DNA of 64,000 bases from Gloeocapsa sp. PCC 73106. Its GTDB lineage: Bacteria; Cyanobacteriota; Cyanobacteriia; Cyanobacteriales; Gloeocapsaceae. Both the position numbers and the translations under genes were made by a program. The notes below the pieces were generated by a model. The model worked only from the letters and a program-made list of their open reading frames with translations. It was not told where the DNA came from and did not search any database. The stretch covers positions 1 to 64,000 of the forward strand of contig NZ_ALVY01000222.1 in the NCBI RefSeq assembly GCF_000332035.1, written 5' to 3'. This document shows, one piece after another, positions 1 to 8,981 of the stretch (positions within the stretch are counted from its first letter, which is position 1; every line of letters starts with the position of its first letter).

Positions 1-158
1 TAGGGAAGGATTTAGCTTACCGCTTGTATAATCTGTGCGAACACCAGAAATGGAATGAAGAGAGTTTTACTTATAATAGTTTGGTGATTTCTTGGCCAGA
101 AATTAGTCGTTTATCTTATCAGTGTCAGTCTTTACCCACTCAGTTAGAATTGGAGTGA
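1..158 (+). CDS. C-terminal end of a probable DUF1156/COG1743 adenine-specific DNA methyltransferase (partial)
   Basis: An open frame enters from the left edge (codons starting at base 3) and stops with TGA at 156-158, giving about 51 residues. The segment LAYRLYNLCEHQKWNEE followed by YNSLVISWPEISRL resembles, from memory, the extreme C-terminus of the large DUF1156 (COG1743) methyltransferases. Such proteins are the PglXI component of type 3 BREX phage-defence loci and also occur in related DUF499-containing loci. None of the catalytic methylase motifs lie inside the window, so the assignment rests on the tail alone. A G-rich tract begins immediately after the stop codon. The rest of the gene, and any partner genes, would be to the left. 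Confidence 0.45.
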   Translation, partial: GKDLAYRLYNLCEHQKWNEESFTYNSLVISWPEISRLSYQCQSLPTQLELE

Positions 159-159
159 G

Positions 160-213
160 AGGGAGGGGGAAGGGGTTTTTCAGGGTAAAGGGTAAAGGGG
201 AAGGGGGAAGGCA
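160..213. repeat. G-rich purine tract, left arm of an inverted repeat
   Basis: The stretch is almost entirely G and A on the + strand, with repeated GGG, GGGG and GGGGG runs separated by short A or TAAA spacers. Bases 194-211 (AAAGGGGAAGGGGGAAGG) are the exact reverse complement of 711-728, so the tract forms an 18-bp perfect inverted repeat with the C-rich tract on the other side of the four-helix-bundle gene. Four or more G-runs close together could form a G-quadruplex in RNA or in the + DNA strand. That is an inference from the pattern only. Confidence 0.7.
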
Positions 214-318
214 GTTACATCTTGACAATATTTCGGTTTACTGATATGTTTCTAGTATGTTTGGGACAGGTGTGGCACTGCACATATCCTTTAAAAGAGG
301 AAAAAAGTTAATTGTGTT

Positions 319-696
319 ATGAATGGAAAAATACACAGTTTTGAAGACCTCAGAGTGTGGCAAAAAGGGATTGAGCTAGTTAAAGAAATTTATTTAGTTA
401 CTAATTCTGGAGAGCTAAGTAAAGATTATGGCTTAAAAGATCAACTCAGACGTGCATCGGTTTCAATCACAAGTAATATAGCTGAAGGCTTTGAAAGAGC
501 TTCTCGTAAAGAATATGTTCATTTTCTTAACATAGCTAAAGGTTCTGCAGGTGAACTTCGTAGCCTTTTAAGAGTTTCCTTAGAAATTAGCTATATAGAA
601 CAGTCAACGTATTCTAGGCTAAATAGTCAAGCAATAGAATTATCTAAAATGCTTTTCAACCAAATTCAGTCAATTAACGGTGCTACTTCCACCTAG
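319..696 (+). CDS. four-helix-bundle protein (23S rRNA intervening-sequence / TIGR02436 family)
   Basis: The 125-residue product has the full hallmark pattern of the IVS-type four-helix-bundle family. It starts with FEDLRVWQKGIELVKEIY, then has GLKDQLRRASVSITSNIAEG, then EYVHFLNIAKGSAGELRSLL, and ends in a fourth helix. The length is normal for the family. Members were first seen in 23S rRNA intervening sequences and are related to the Avd accessory protein of diversity-generating retroelements, but most stand alone with no known role. The ATG follows an AAAGAGGAAAAAAG ribosome-binding stretch. The gene is alone between a G-rich and a C-rich tract that are inverted copies of each other. No reverse transcriptase or template repeat is present in the window, so a DGR role is not supported. 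Confidence 0.85.
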   Translation: MNGKIHSFEDLRVWQKGIELVKEIYLVTNSGELSKDYGLKDQLRRASVSITSNIAEGFERASRKEYVHFLNIAKGSAGELRSLLRVSLEISYIEQSTYSRLNSQAIELSKMLFNQIQSINGATST

Positions 697-704
697 ATAT
701 CCAT

Positions 705-768
705 CCCACTCCTTCCCCCTTCCCCTTTCCCCCTTTCCCCCTTTCCCCCTTTCCCCTTTCTCCTTTAA
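705..768. repeat. C-rich pyrimidine tract, right arm of an inverted repeat
   Basis: This is a near-tandem array of CCCTTTCC units on the + strand, directly after the four-helix-bundle stop codon. Bases 711-728 pair perfectly with 194-211. A reading frame across it would give an artificial proline-rich peptide, which I do not regard as a gene. It may be a simple-sequence expansion, a strong transcription-pausing element, or the edge of a small mobile cassette. Confidence 0.7.
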
Positions 769-926
769 GGTGCGCGAGTGCGCTATAATTAATCACTTGG
801 TGACATCCTTAAACCATTACAGGCATTCATCCTACTCCGATTTGGATTATTGCTTTTTTGTGGTCAAATATGGTGTAGGGCTTCTGCCTGAAGGAGCTAA
901 AATTTCCCATCATTTTAGTTAGTTTT

Positions 927-1481
927 ATGTTTGTAAACAAAATAGATTACGAAGAGTTGCTCTCACAATACACGAATCCTTTAGATGTAATTATTCTCTT
1001 AAAAGAGTATAGACCTTATCTAGAGAAGCTTCCCAGTTTACGTAGAGCAGACGAAAGCTTAATTACCATACCCTTACCCATTGCTACCATCCGCTACCCT
1101 GAGTCAGCAAAAACGATTCAGTTACCCTGTGAGGTGGCTATTCTCATGTGCGATCCCGATTGGAAAATCAAACTAGCCGCAGAAATTCTTATATTTATCC
1201 ACCGTCCCCAGGAAGAGTTGTCAGAATTATTGAGTCGCTGGCGACAAATACAAGTCTACTTTAGTTATAATCACGACTGGTTAATGCCAAAATACGCTCA
1301 GCATATGCTCAACGAAGGTTCAAATAAAGTTTATCCTTTGTTTATTCTCTTTTCGGAAACGCCTGAACGCATTAAGCGAGGTTTAACCGGTGCTTCTTTA
1401 CCCTTTATCATTCAACCTTCTTCAATTGAGTCGGAAGAAAAAGCAACAGAATTGCTGTCATCTCCTACTAGTTCTAACTAA
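927..1481 (+). CDS. hypothetical protein, soluble, about 184 residues
   Basis: I do not recognise a named family. The protein starts FVNKIDYEELLSQYTNPLDV and contains a central segment around residues 75-105 reading VAILMCDPDWKIKLAAEI then LIFIHRPQEELSELLSRW, with alternating hydrophobic and charged residues typical of a compact soluble alpha/beta domain. There is no signal peptide or membrane helix. The tail is Ser/Glu-rich (about residues 168-184) and probably disordered. It ends 9 bases before the next gene on the same strand, so the two may be co-transcribed. Codon usage looks like the neighbours, and the start ATG lies about 25 bases after a GC-poor promoter-like stretch. Confidence 0.7.
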   Translation: MFVNKIDYEELLSQYTNPLDVIILLKEYRPYLEKLPSLRRADESLITIPLPIATIRYPESAKTIQLPCEVAILMCDPDWKIKLAAEILIFIHRPQEELSELLSRWRQIQVYFSYNHDWLMPKYAQHMLNEGSNKVYPLFILFSETPERIKRGLTGASLPFIIQPSSIESEEKATELLSSPTSSN

Positions 1482-1490
1482 GGTAAATAA

Positions 1491-2633
1491 ATGCCAAATC
1501 CTCAGGGAAATTTAATACTAAGCGTTACCCTATTGTTATTATCTAGGGGGATAATTTTAAGCTCATCTACTGCTCAAACTCTTCCTAAACTGGACCAACC
1601 ATTACTGACTCAAACCGATGTAGTTCAGGAAACTGAAGCGGAAATCATCGCCGAGATTACCCAAGGCCCTGGTAATATTACCATCACTCCCTCTGGACGT
1701 ATTATTATTAGCTTGCATCAATTCTATCAAACAGAAGATCGCGTCGTGGAAGTCGCACCAGACGGTAGCTTAATTCCTTTTCCTAATCTGGAATGGACAA
1801 GAGGAAGAAATCCCGATGGTACCGGATTAGACACGGTATTAGGGATTCAATCTGATGCCAATGGAGTAGTTTGGATGTTAGATAATGGGATGCGTGGTCA
1901 GGTTACCCCCCAACTAGTAGCTTGGGATACTCGTACCAATAGCCTAACAGAGGTGATTCCTCTACCTCCTCCTGTAAGTGAATCTAATTCTTTCCTCAAC
2001 GATTTAGCGGTTAGCGATGAAGCTATTTACATAGCCGATACTACCGTAGGTGGCACTCCTGCTTTGATTGTAGTTGATCTTAATACTAGAAAAGCTCGCC
2101 GCGTCCTTATTGGACATCAGAGTGTAGTACCAGAGGATATCGATCTGATCGTCGACGGTACACCCGTACAAATTTTACAACCCGACGGTAATCTCATCCG
2201 ACCCAGAGTGGGAGTAAATCCTATCACCCTCGATAGTAATCAAGAGTGGCTTTATTTTGGTCCCATGCACGGTACTCGTCTCTATCGCATCCGCACCCAG
2301 GATCTCCTCAATACTCAACTCAGTGAAGCCCAACTCGCTCAAAAAGTCGAAGATTATGCCGAACGTCCCATCTCTGACGGTATTATTATCGATCGCTCTA
2401 ATAATATCTATATTACTGACGTTGGAGCTAATGCTATAGGTGTAATTGGTAGCGATCGCACTTATCAAGTTCTACTTTCTGCGCCTTGGATTTCTTGGCC
2501 CGACGCTTTTAGTATTGGTCCCGATGGTTATATCTATAGTCTTATTAATCAGCTTCATCGAACACCGCCTTTAAATGCTGGCATTGACAAGACTGTTCCT
2601 CCTTTTTTGCTTATTCGGTTCAAGCCTAGATAA
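1491..2633 (+). CDS. secreted major-royal-jelly/yellow-family beta-propeller protein
   Basis: The 380-residue protein resembles the bacterial MRJP (yellow-related) family, with a predicted six-bladed propeller of the SMP-30/gluconolactonase type. Diagnostic segments are GPGNITITPSGRIIISLHQF near residue 60, DTVLGIQSDANGVVWMLDNG near 115-135, and SFLNDLAVSDEAIYIADT near 165-185. The N-terminus (residues 8-30) is hydrophobic with a following SSSTAQ stretch, consistent with a secretion signal, so it probably acts in the periplasm or on the surface. The substrate is unknown; some relatives are called L-dopachrome tautomerase-related without direct evidence. It follows the hypothetical gene by 9 bases and precedes msrP on the same strand. 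Confidence 0.75.
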   Translation: MPNPQGNLILSVTLLLLSRGIILSSSTAQTLPKLDQPLLTQTDVVQETEAEIIAEITQGPGNITITPSGRIIISLHQFYQTEDRVVEVAPDGSLIPFPNLEWTRGRNPDGTGLDTVLGIQSDANGVVWMLDNGMRGQVTPQLVAWDTRTNSLTEVIPLPPPVSESNSFLNDLAVSDEAIYIADTTVGGTPALIVVDLNTRKARRVLIGHQSVVPEDIDLIVDGTPVQILQPDGNLIRPRVGVNPITLDSNQEWLYFGPMHGTRLYRIRTQDLLNTQLSEAQLAQKVEDYAERPISDGIIIDRSNNIYITDVGANAIGVIGSDRTYQVLLSAPWISWPDAFSIGPDGYIYSLINQLHRTPPLNAGIDKTVPPFLLIRFKPR

Positions 2634-2753
2634 TAGGCACATTTTAGTGAGTTTTGCCTGAGAACTAAATAAATAACTTTACCCTTATTTTTCACAAAAA
2701 GCACAGAAGATCTAGGTTATATTTACAGGTGTCCCTGCTATCTTAGACCTTCT

Positions 2754-3734
2754 ATGACCTTGATTCGTATTATTAAACCCTGGCAAATTAAAGTAAATCA
2801 AATCACACCTCCCCAAGTTTACTTTAACCGTCGTCGCTTTCTGAGAAATGCGGTTGGTGCTGGAATTATTGCCGCTTGTGCGCCTTTGAACGCTTGTAAG
2901 CAATCTCTCTCGGAAAGTCCCCTGGAAAATACGCTTAATTTACCCAAAATCAACTCATTTAAGACTAATCCCGCTTTTGCTCAAGTCGATAGACCTATTA
3001 CTGAAGCAACTCTCGCAGGTCAATATAATAATTTCTATGAATTTGGCGGGGGTAAAAATATTTGGCCAAAAGCTCAAAGCTTACCTACAGAGAATTGGCG
3101 CGTAGAAGTCACAGGATTAGTTAATCATCCCCAAACTTACGATCTAGATGATATCAAGCGTAAATTTCCCCTCGAAGAACGCGTTTATCGCTTTCGTTGC
3201 GTCGAAGCTTGGTCTATGGCTTTACCCTGGGTCGGTTTCCCGATGTCAGCTTTAATTAAAGCCGTTGAACCGACCTCTCAAGCTAAATTCGTCCGTTTTA
3301 CCTCTTTTTATGACCCGAAAATTACTACAGGTCCTGGTTTTCACCTCGGTAAATTACCCTGGCCTTATCAAGAGGGGTTAACCATTGCGGAAATGGCGAA
3401 TGAATTGGCTTTCTTGGCTGTGGGTATCTATGGTCGTGATCTTCCTAAACAACACGGCGCACCTATCCGCATGGTGATTCCCTGGAAATACGGTTTCAAA
3501 GGCGCTAAATCTATCGTTAAGATTGAATTTTTGGAATCCCAACCCGCGACTTACTGGAATACCTTAGGCCCCAATGAGTACGATTTTGAGGCTAACGTTA
3601 ACCCTGATAAACCTCATCCTCGTTGGTCCCAAGCAACAGAAAAATTCATTGGTTCTGGACCTGGTTTAACTTGGGAGATCAGGGAAACCTTACCTTATAA
3701 TGGTTATGGTGAGTACGTCGCTTCTCTTTATTAG
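2754..3734 (+). CDS. msrP: MsrP (YedY), periplasmic methionine-sulfoxide reductase, molybdopterin subunit
   Basis: MsrP is a periplasmic molybdopterin enzyme that reduces oxidised methionines in envelope proteins. The 326-residue length matches the family (E. coli about 334). Residues 26-31 (RRRFLR) followed by a hydrophobic stretch form a twin-arginine export signal. The molybdenum-ligating cysteine is expected in the motif YRFRCVEAWSMALPWVGFP, at Cys149. The later KYGFKGAKSIVKIEF block is also characteristic. Electrons normally come from the haem membrane partner MsrQ, but no msrQ-like gene is next to it. It stands alone 120 bases after the propeller gene. The moaA gene at 7324 supplies an early step of its cofactor pathway. 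Confidence 0.9.
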   Translation: MTLIRIIKPWQIKVNQITPPQVYFNRRRFLRNAVGAGIIAACAPLNACKQSLSESPLENTLNLPKINSFKTNPAFAQVDRPITEATLAGQYNNFYEFGGGKNIWPKAQSLPTENWRVEVTGLVNHPQTYDLDDIKRKFPLEERVYRFRCVEAWSMALPWVGFPMSALIKAVEPTSQAKFVRFTSFYDPKITTGPGFHLGKLPWPYQEGLTIAEMANELAFLAVGIYGRDLPKQHGAPIRMVIPWKYGFKGAKSIVKIEFLESQPATYWNTLGPNEYDFEANVNPDKPHPRWSQATEKFIGSGPGLTWEIRETLPYNGYGEYVASLY

Positions 3735-3850
3735 ACTAAGTAGGTTGGCTTAATTAAAAGTTAGAAAATTTAAATCTGTTCCCTGTTCCCGCCAAACCAG
3801 ACTATCATTTTTACATAACAAGTTCGTTAGAACCAATTTTCTAAAACAAA

Positions 3851-4429
3851 ATGATTACTTCTGAGACAATTATCTTAAATATTAAAAATGTAGGTTTAAG
3901 CGACGAACAGTTTTATCAACTATGCCAAATTAATGAAAATTGGAAATTTGAACAAACTGCTCAAGGGGAATTAATAATTATGCCTCCCGTCGGCGCTATT
4001 AGTGGTAACCGAGAATCGGATTTAAATGGTTTCCTCTGGTTATGGAATCGTCAAACCCAACTGGGAAAAGTCTTTAGTTCTTCTACCATTTTTATTTTAC
4101 CCAATGGGGGAAAACGTTCCCCTGATGTGGCTTGGATTGCTAATGAACGTTGGGATCTCTTAACCCCAGAAGAACGGGAAAAATTTGCGCCCATTTGTCC
4201 TGATTTTGTCATAGAATTGCGCTCTCGTACCGATTCGCTAGAACTTCTCCAAGAGAAAATGCAAGAATATCTTAAGAGCGGTCTAAGGTTAGGTTGGTTA
4301 ATTAATCCCCAAAATCAACAAGTTGAAATCTATCGTCAAAATCAGCCAGTAGAACTTATTTCACTACCGACAACTCTATCAGGAGAAAATATTTTACCTG
4401 GATTTGTTTTAGAGTTACCTTGTTTTTGA
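3851..4429 (+). CDS. Uma2-family (DUF820) restriction-endonuclease-like protein
   Basis: Uma2 proteins are very abundant in cyanobacteria and have a PD-(D/E)XK nuclease fold of uncertain substrate. This 192-residue copy has the family order: LSDEQFYQLCQINENWKFE near the start, LIIMPPVG at about residue 42, RSPDVAWI with the acidic residue at about 93, then CPDFVIELRS as the D-(n)-E-x segment, and a C-terminal GWLINPQNQQVEIYR block. In many members the last motif is ELxSpsD; here it is ELRSRTDS. A second copy of the same family lies at 39907-40494 on the other strand. It is convergent with guaA. Confidence 0.88.
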   Translation: MITSETIILNIKNVGLSDEQFYQLCQINENWKFEQTAQGELIIMPPVGAISGNRESDLNGFLWLWNRQTQLGKVFSSSTIFILPNGGKRSPDVAWIANERWDLLTPEEREKFAPICPDFVIELRSRTDSLELLQEKMQEYLKSGLRLGWLINPQNQQVEIYRQNQPVELISLPTTLSGENILPGFVLELPCF

Positions 4430-4466
4430 AGCAATAAACGAATATTATAGCGCTACCTAAGATTAG

Positions 4467-4492
4467 AAAAGCAGGGCTAATTGAAACCCTGC
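4467..4492 (-). terminator. candidate rho-independent terminator for guaA
   Basis: GCAGGG at 4471-4476 pairs with CCCTGC at 4487-4492 around a 10-base loop. Reading on the minus strand the stem is followed by TTTT (bases 4470-4467), so the signal points in the direction of guaA, which ends at 4508. The stem is short, and cyanobacteria use such terminators sparingly. Confidence 0.5.
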
Positions 4493-4507
4493 CATCCTAC
4501 TAGTTAG

Positions 4508-6136
4508 TTATTCCCATTCTATAGTTCCAGGAGGTTTAGAAGTGATGTCGTAAACCACACGATTAACTCCTTTGACTTCGTTAACGATGCGATTAGAAAT
4601 TTTTTCCAGTATATCGTAGGGAACGCGGGCCCAATCTGCGGTCATTCCGTCTTCACTGGTAATTAAGCGCAACACGATAGGATGGGCGTAGGTACGAGTA
4701 TCTCCCATAACTCCCACACTACGGACAGGAAGAAGCACCGCAAAAGCTTGCCAAAAGTCATGATATATTCCTTGGACACGAATTTCATCGCGAACGACGT
4801 AATCTGCTTCCCGTAGAATTTCCAAGCGTTCGATAGTAACTTCGCCGATGATGCGGATCGCTAAACCTGGTCCTGGAAAAGGATGACGCCGGATAATTTC
4901 CTCTGGTAAGCCGATCGCTTTGGCTACTTTACGCACTTCGTCTTTAAAGAGTTTACGTAGAGGTTCTACCAGTTTAAAGCGCAGGTCCTTGGGTAAACCG
5001 CCGACGTTGTGATGACTTTTGATTTTTACCGCTACTCTTTCTCCGGTTTTGGGATCTACGTTGCTGTCAGCGGATTCAATCACATCGGGATAGAGGGTCC
5101 CCTGGGCGAGATAATCGAAAGGACCGAGACGTTTTGATTCTTCTTCAAAGACTCTAATGAACTCGTGTCCAATGATGCGGCGTTTTTCCTCGGGATCGGT
5201 GACTCCTTTCATGTGTTCGAGAAAGCGATCGCGTCCATTGACGTAAACCACGGAGATATGAAATTGTTTGTTAAAGATTTCCATCAATCTTTCGGGTTCG
5301 CCTTTGCGCATGAAACCCTGATCGATGAACATACAAGTTAACTGATCTCCTATCGCTTCGTGAAGAAGAAAAGCGAGAGTAGAGGAGTCCACACCACCGG
5401 ATAGGGCGAGTAACACTCTTTTCTCTCCCACGCGAGCACGTATTTCCCGGATGGATTCTTCTACAAAAGCTTCCGTTGTCCAAGTGGGTTCACAAGCACA
5501 GATATGATAGACGAAATTGCGAATTAAGGCTATTCCCCCTTGGGAGTGAACTACCTCGGGGTGGAATTGTACGCCGAATAATCTCCTGTTATGATCAGCG
5601 ATCGTCGCGCAGGGGGTGTTACTTGTATGTGCTAGAATGCTAAAGCCTTCAGGTAAATCGCTACAGGAATCGGCGTGACTCATCCACATGGTGGAACCGT
5701 CTTCGACGTTGGTTAACAAATCCGTGGGATCATCTATGTATAAAGCGGCTTTACCGTATTCGGCTAATTCTGCTTTTTCGACTGTTCCCCCTAACTGTTT
5801 GACCATTAGTTGCATACCATAGCATACCCCAAGGATAGGTATTCCCAAATGCCAAATTGCTGGGTCACATTGGGGTGCACCCTTGTCGTAGACTGAGTTA
5901 GGACCTCCCGAGAGAATGATTCCTTTAGGGTTGAGGGATTGAATCTGTGCTGCCGTGGTACGATAAGAGAGTACTTCTGAATATACTTGTGTCTCACGAA
6001 TTCGGCGGGCGATCAGTTCCGAATATTGAGAACCAAAGTCAAGGATAATAATCATCTGGCGGTTTAAGTTTCTACCGATCGCGTCAACGCTTAAACCCTC
6101 TGTTTCGTTGCTAGTTGCTCTAGTATCTGTACTCAC
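4508..6136 (-). CDS. guaA: GuaA, GMP synthase (glutamine-hydrolysing)
   Basis: GuaA converts XMP to GMP using glutamine and ATP. The 542-residue protein carries the class I glutamine amidotransferase domain first, with the catalytic cysteine in GVCYGMQLM (Cys105) and the later HPEVVHS catalytic motif. Next comes the PP-loop ATPase motif LSGGVDSST near residue 244, and then the GMP-synthase dimerisation domain ending KPPGTIEWE, which is the family's standard C-terminus. About 25 extra residues precede the first strand ([18 protein letters not shown]); this short extension is common in cyanobacteria. Its start overlaps the end of cbiD by 4 bases, so the two are probably co-translated. Confidence 0.97.
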   Translation of the reverse strand: MSTDTRATSNETEGLSVDAIGRNLNRQMIIILDFGSQYSELIARRIRETQVYSEVLSYRTTAAQIQSLNPKGIILSGGPNSVYDKGAPQCDPAIWHLGIPILGVCYGMQLMVKQLGGTVEKAELAEYGKAALYIDDPTDLLTNVEDGSTMWMSHADSCSDLPEGFSILAHTSNTPCATIADHNRRLFGVQFHPEVVHSQGGIALIRNFVYHICACEPTWTTEAFVEESIREIRARVGEKRVLLALSGGVDSSTLAFLLHEAIGDQLTCMFIDQGFMRKGEPERLMEIFNKQFHISVVYVNGRDRFLEHMKGVTDPEEKRRIIGHEFIRVFEEESKRLGPFDYLAQGTLYPDVIESADSNVDPKTGERVAVKIKSHHNVGGLPKDLRFKLVEPLRKLFKDEVRKVAKAIGLPEEIIRRHPFPGPGLAIRIIGEVTIERLEILREADYVVRDEIRVQGIYHDFWQAFAVLLPVRSVGVMGDTRTYAHPIVLRLITSEDGMTADWARVPYDILEKISNRIVNEVKGVNRVVYDITSKPPGTIEWE

Positions 6137-7278
6137 TCTAATTTCTCATCTCTTTTTTCTATTTTGACATTTTCTCTTTTTAATTGCTCAAGGATCTCTG
6201 TAGCTTGGTTACTGCATATAATTATTTCACGTTTCCCGTCGAAGAGAATCGAGCCGACTTTGACTTTTTTATCGGTCTGTTTGCGAATATAATTTTGGGA
6301 GCGTTGGTCGATGGCTTGGGCGATCGCTCCCATTAGCTGTTCTACCCAATTGCTTCCCTCTATTGCGTCTATTTGACGTAATAAGCCTAAAGCCGCTTCA
6401 CTCGTAGGACTCCTAAACACCTGTTGGATTATCTCTCTAGAAGCACCCAAAAGGGCCAAATGAGCGGTCATAATTTCCAAACGTCCATCGGCCAAATCGT
6501 GGTGGGTGTGAAAGATCCCGCCGGCTAATTTTAGTAGTTTGCCGTGGTAGCCAAATAGTAACAGAGATTCTATTGAGGCTAACCCAGCGCAGGCTAACAT
6601 TGGTCCTATCCAATTAGCTGTTTTGAGGATTTGTTGGGGATTAAAACCCATTTTGACCGCTAAATCTAAGCCATTTTCTCCTACACAAAATATTAAATTC
6701 CGAAATTGTTGGGCTTTGGCTAATAATTCTTGTTGATAGAGTTCTAATTGTTCTGGCGCACTCAATGGTTGAGCGATTCCACTGGTTCCCAACAGGGATA
6801 ATCCTTCTACTACTCCAAAAGCGGCGTTAGAGGTTCTTTGAGCGAGTTGACGACCAAAGGGTAGAATAATGGTAATTTGGAGATATTCATCCGGTGCTAA
6901 ACATCGGGTCAAATTGCTGTTAATGAGACGTTTGGCGTAACTGTAAATCGCCGCTTCATCTTTTTGTTTACCGATACCCTCTCCCCCAAGGATAGTAATC
7001 TGCGATGGTGCGGTAATTAATCTTTCGGCGATCGCCCAGATGGGGGTATTGCGAGTCAAATCTAGGTTATCTCCTGGATCACTTCTGGTAATAGCTAAAG
7101 CTTGATTTTCTCTGAGTTTAGCGCCTTGTTCGATCTCTATAGTAACGGTGCTGGGAGGTTCTATCAAGTCCACTGACACTTCTGACACTGGGGATTCTTG
7201 TAAGTAACGATAGGCAGCTAAAGCTGAAGCACAAGCAAATACTGGAAGAGTATATCCAGAACGAGGCAAAGATGTCAT
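6133..7278 (-). CDS. cbiD: CbiD, cobalt-precorrin-5B C1-methyltransferase
   Basis: CbiD acts in the oxygen-independent (early cobalt) route to cobalamin, methylating C-1 of cobalt-precorrin-5B with S-adenosylmethionine. The 381-residue length fits. The N-terminus [20 protein letters not shown] corresponds to the family's RxGYTTGxCAAAAAKAA. Residues near 65-80, [20 protein letters not shown], match the KDAGDDPDVTHG block. Later segments [10 protein letters not shown] and [21 protein letters not shown] are the usual CbiD motifs. It forms a two-gene unit with guaA and is divergent from moaA with only 45 bases between the starts. Other cobalamin genes are not in this window. Confidence 0.92.
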   Translation of the reverse strand: MTSLPRSGYTLPVFACASALAAYRYLQESPVSEVSVDLIEPPSTVTIEIEQGAKLRENQALAITRSDPGDNLDLTRNTPIWAIAERLITAPSQITILGGEGIGKQKDEAAIYSYAKRLINSNLTRCLAPDEYLQITIILPFGRQLAQRTSNAAFGVVEGLSLLGTSGIAQPLSAPEQLELYQQELLAKAQQFRNLIFCVGENGLDLAVKMGFNPQQILKTANWIGPMLACAGLASIESLLLFGYHGKLLKLAGGIFHTHHDLADGRLEIMTAHLALLGASREIIQQVFRSPTSEAALGLLRQIDAIEGSNWVEQLMGAIAQAIDQRSQNYIRKQTDKKVKVGSILFDGKREIIICSNQATEILEQLKRENVKIEKRDEKLE

Positions 7279-7323
7279 AAATATTTATATGTTAAATTAA
7301 GGGGTGAGCAGAAAACAGGCCCT

Positions 7324-8313
7324 ATGAATCAAGTCGATTATCTTCGTATCAGTCTCATCGATCGCTGTAACTTCCGTTGCCACTACTGTATGCCTGAGGG
7401 AGCAGAACTTGACTATATTCTACGACAAGAGTTGCTCACTCGAGAAGAAATATTGACACTCTTACAAGGTGTTTTTATTCCTCTGGGATTTAAAAAGTTC
7501 CGTCTTACTGGGGGTGAACCTTTACTGCGTCCAGATCTAATCGAGATTGTTAGAGGAATAGCCAGTCTCGAGGAGACAGAAGATTTAGCTTTGAGTACCA
7601 ACGCTTTTTTACTCGCTCCCTTAGCCCAACCCCTGTATGATGCAGGTTTAAGAAGAATTAATATCAGTTTGGATTCTCTCGATCCTGATAATTTCGCTCG
7701 TATTATTGGTAAAACGGGACGTTATCATTGGTTAAAAACTTGGGAAGGTATACAAGCCGCCTATAAAGTAGGTTTTAACCCTCTAAAATTGAATATAGTG
7801 GTTATTCCGGGAGTAAATGAGCAAGAAGTACTGGATTTAGCGGCTTTAACCCTGGATAAACCTTGGCACGTCAGATTTATTGAATTTATGCCCATAGGTA
7901 ATGAGGAACTCTTTCAGCAACGGGCTTGGATTCCGTCAGCAGAATTACGACAACTAATTAGAGACAAATGGGGTTTAGTTACTGCTGAAGTACGAGGCAA
8001 TGGACCGGCTGATGTATTCACTATTCCCGAAGCGCAAGGAACTCTGGGTTTTATTAGTCAGATGTCAGAATGTTTCTGCGATCGCTGTAATCGGATGCGT
8101 TTATCTGCAGATGGTTGGTTACGTCCCTGTTTACTCAATGAAACGGGTCAAATTAATTTGAAAACCTCTCTGAGAAATGGGATAGAACTTACCCAAATTC
8201 GCGCTCAAGTAGCCGAAGTTTTGGCGCTTAAACCAGAAATCAACTACAAACAGAGAGAGTCTGGTACGCTTGAAGGTTCTTATTCTCGCACCATGTCCCA
8301 GATTGGCGGCTAA
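7324..8313 (+). CDS. moaA: MoaA, GTP 3',8-cyclase of molybdopterin synthesis
   Basis: MoaA is a radical SAM enzyme that starts molybdenum-cofactor synthesis from GTP. The 329 residues show the N-terminal iron-sulfur motif Cys15-x3-Cys19-x2-Cys22 ([11 protein letters not shown]), the SAM-binding [11 protein letters not shown], the C-terminal second cluster in [21 protein letters not shown]-type order, and the essential GG at the extreme C-terminus (MSQIGG). The length and the two cluster motifs make the call secure. It lies 45 bases from the divergent cbiD start and is followed closely by lepB. The cofactor made here is required by MsrP upstream. Confidence 0.96.
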   Translation: MNQVDYLRISLIDRCNFRCHYCMPEGAELDYILRQELLTREEILTLLQGVFIPLGFKKFRLTGGEPLLRPDLIEIVRGIASLEETEDLALSTNAFLLAPLAQPLYDAGLRRINISLDSLDPDNFARIIGKTGRYHWLKTWEGIQAAYKVGFNPLKLNIVVIPGVNEQEVLDLAALTLDKPWHVRFIEFMPIGNEELFQQRAWIPSAELRQLIRDKWGLVTAEVRGNGPADVFTIPEAQGTLGFISQMSECFCDRCNRMRLSADGWLRPCLLNETGQINLKTSLRNGIELTQIRAQVAEVLALKPEINYKQRESGTLEGSYSRTMSQIGG

Positions 8314-8363
8314 ACTAGAAGATAAGGTAAGAATTGCTACAATTGACCCAAGATAAAGTATTA

Positions 8364-8981
8364 ATGAACAAGCCTATGACTGGTATTGAGAAGAATCAAA
8401 ATCCCAAAAGTCAACCAGAGGAAAATTTCTGGGTAGAAATGGTCAAAACTTTGGCTATAGCTGGGGTTTTGGCTTTTGGTATTCGGACTTTTGTGGCTGA
8501 AGCCCGTTATATTCCTTCTGGGTCGATGGAACCAACCCTTTTGATCAATGACCATCTGATGATCGAGAAAATCAGTTATCGTCTTCATGAACCCGAAAGA
8601 GGTGATATCGTGGTTTTTAGACCTACTGAAGCCCTCAAAGAACAAGATTATCATCAAGCTTTTATTAAACGGATTATTGGTATGCCTGGAGACACCGTCG
8701 AGGTTAAAGGAGGTGTAGTCTATGTTAATGGTCAAGCTTTATCAGAAGATTATATTAAAGAAGTTCCCGACTATAGCTATGGACCGGAAATCGTCCCTGA
8801 TGACCAGTATTTAGTCTTGGGAGATAACCGCAATAACAGTTATGACTCTCATATTTGGGGTTTTGTCCCGAGAAAAAATCTTATTGGTAAAGCTTTTGTC
8901 CGTTTTTGGCCTTTGAATCGGATGGGGACCATACACGATGACTTGGTTGAACCGGTGGTAAGTCAACCCGTCCATGAGTAG
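8364..8981 (+). CDS. lepB: LepB, signal peptidase I
   Basis: Signal peptidase I removes leader peptides from exported proteins at the membrane face. One N-terminal membrane helix (VEMVKTLAIAGVLAFGIRTF) is followed by the catalytic serine motif PSGSMEPTL and the catalytic lysine in KRIIGMPGDTVEV. GDNRNNSYDSHIWGFV is the standard box E. I chose ATG 8364 (205 residues); an in-frame TTG at 8334 has a better AAGG spacing and would add 10 residues, so the start is uncertain. The gene overlaps the following acyl-CoA-dehydrogenase-like gene by 8 bases, implying translational coupling of unrelated functions. Confidence 0.94.
   Translation: MNKPMTGIEKNQNPKSQPEENFWVEMVKTLAIAGVLAFGIRTFVAEARYIPSGSMEPTLLINDHLMIEKISYRLHEPERGDIVVFRPTEALKEQDYHQAFIKRIIGMPGDTVEVKGGVVYVNGQALSEDYIKEVPDYSYGPEIVPDDQYLVLGDNRNNSYDSHIWGFVPRKNLIGKAFVRFWPLNRMGTIHDDLVEPVVSQPVHE

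Noticed and set aside
319-696. Diversity-generating retroelement accessory (Avd-like)
   Set aside because: Only the general four-helix similarity exists; there is no reverse transcriptase, template repeat or variable target in the window.
680-922. Reading frame giving a proline- and phenylalanine-rich peptide
   Set aside because: It arises from the CCCTTT tract, overlaps the end of the four-helix gene and has no ribosome-binding site; low-complexity artefact.
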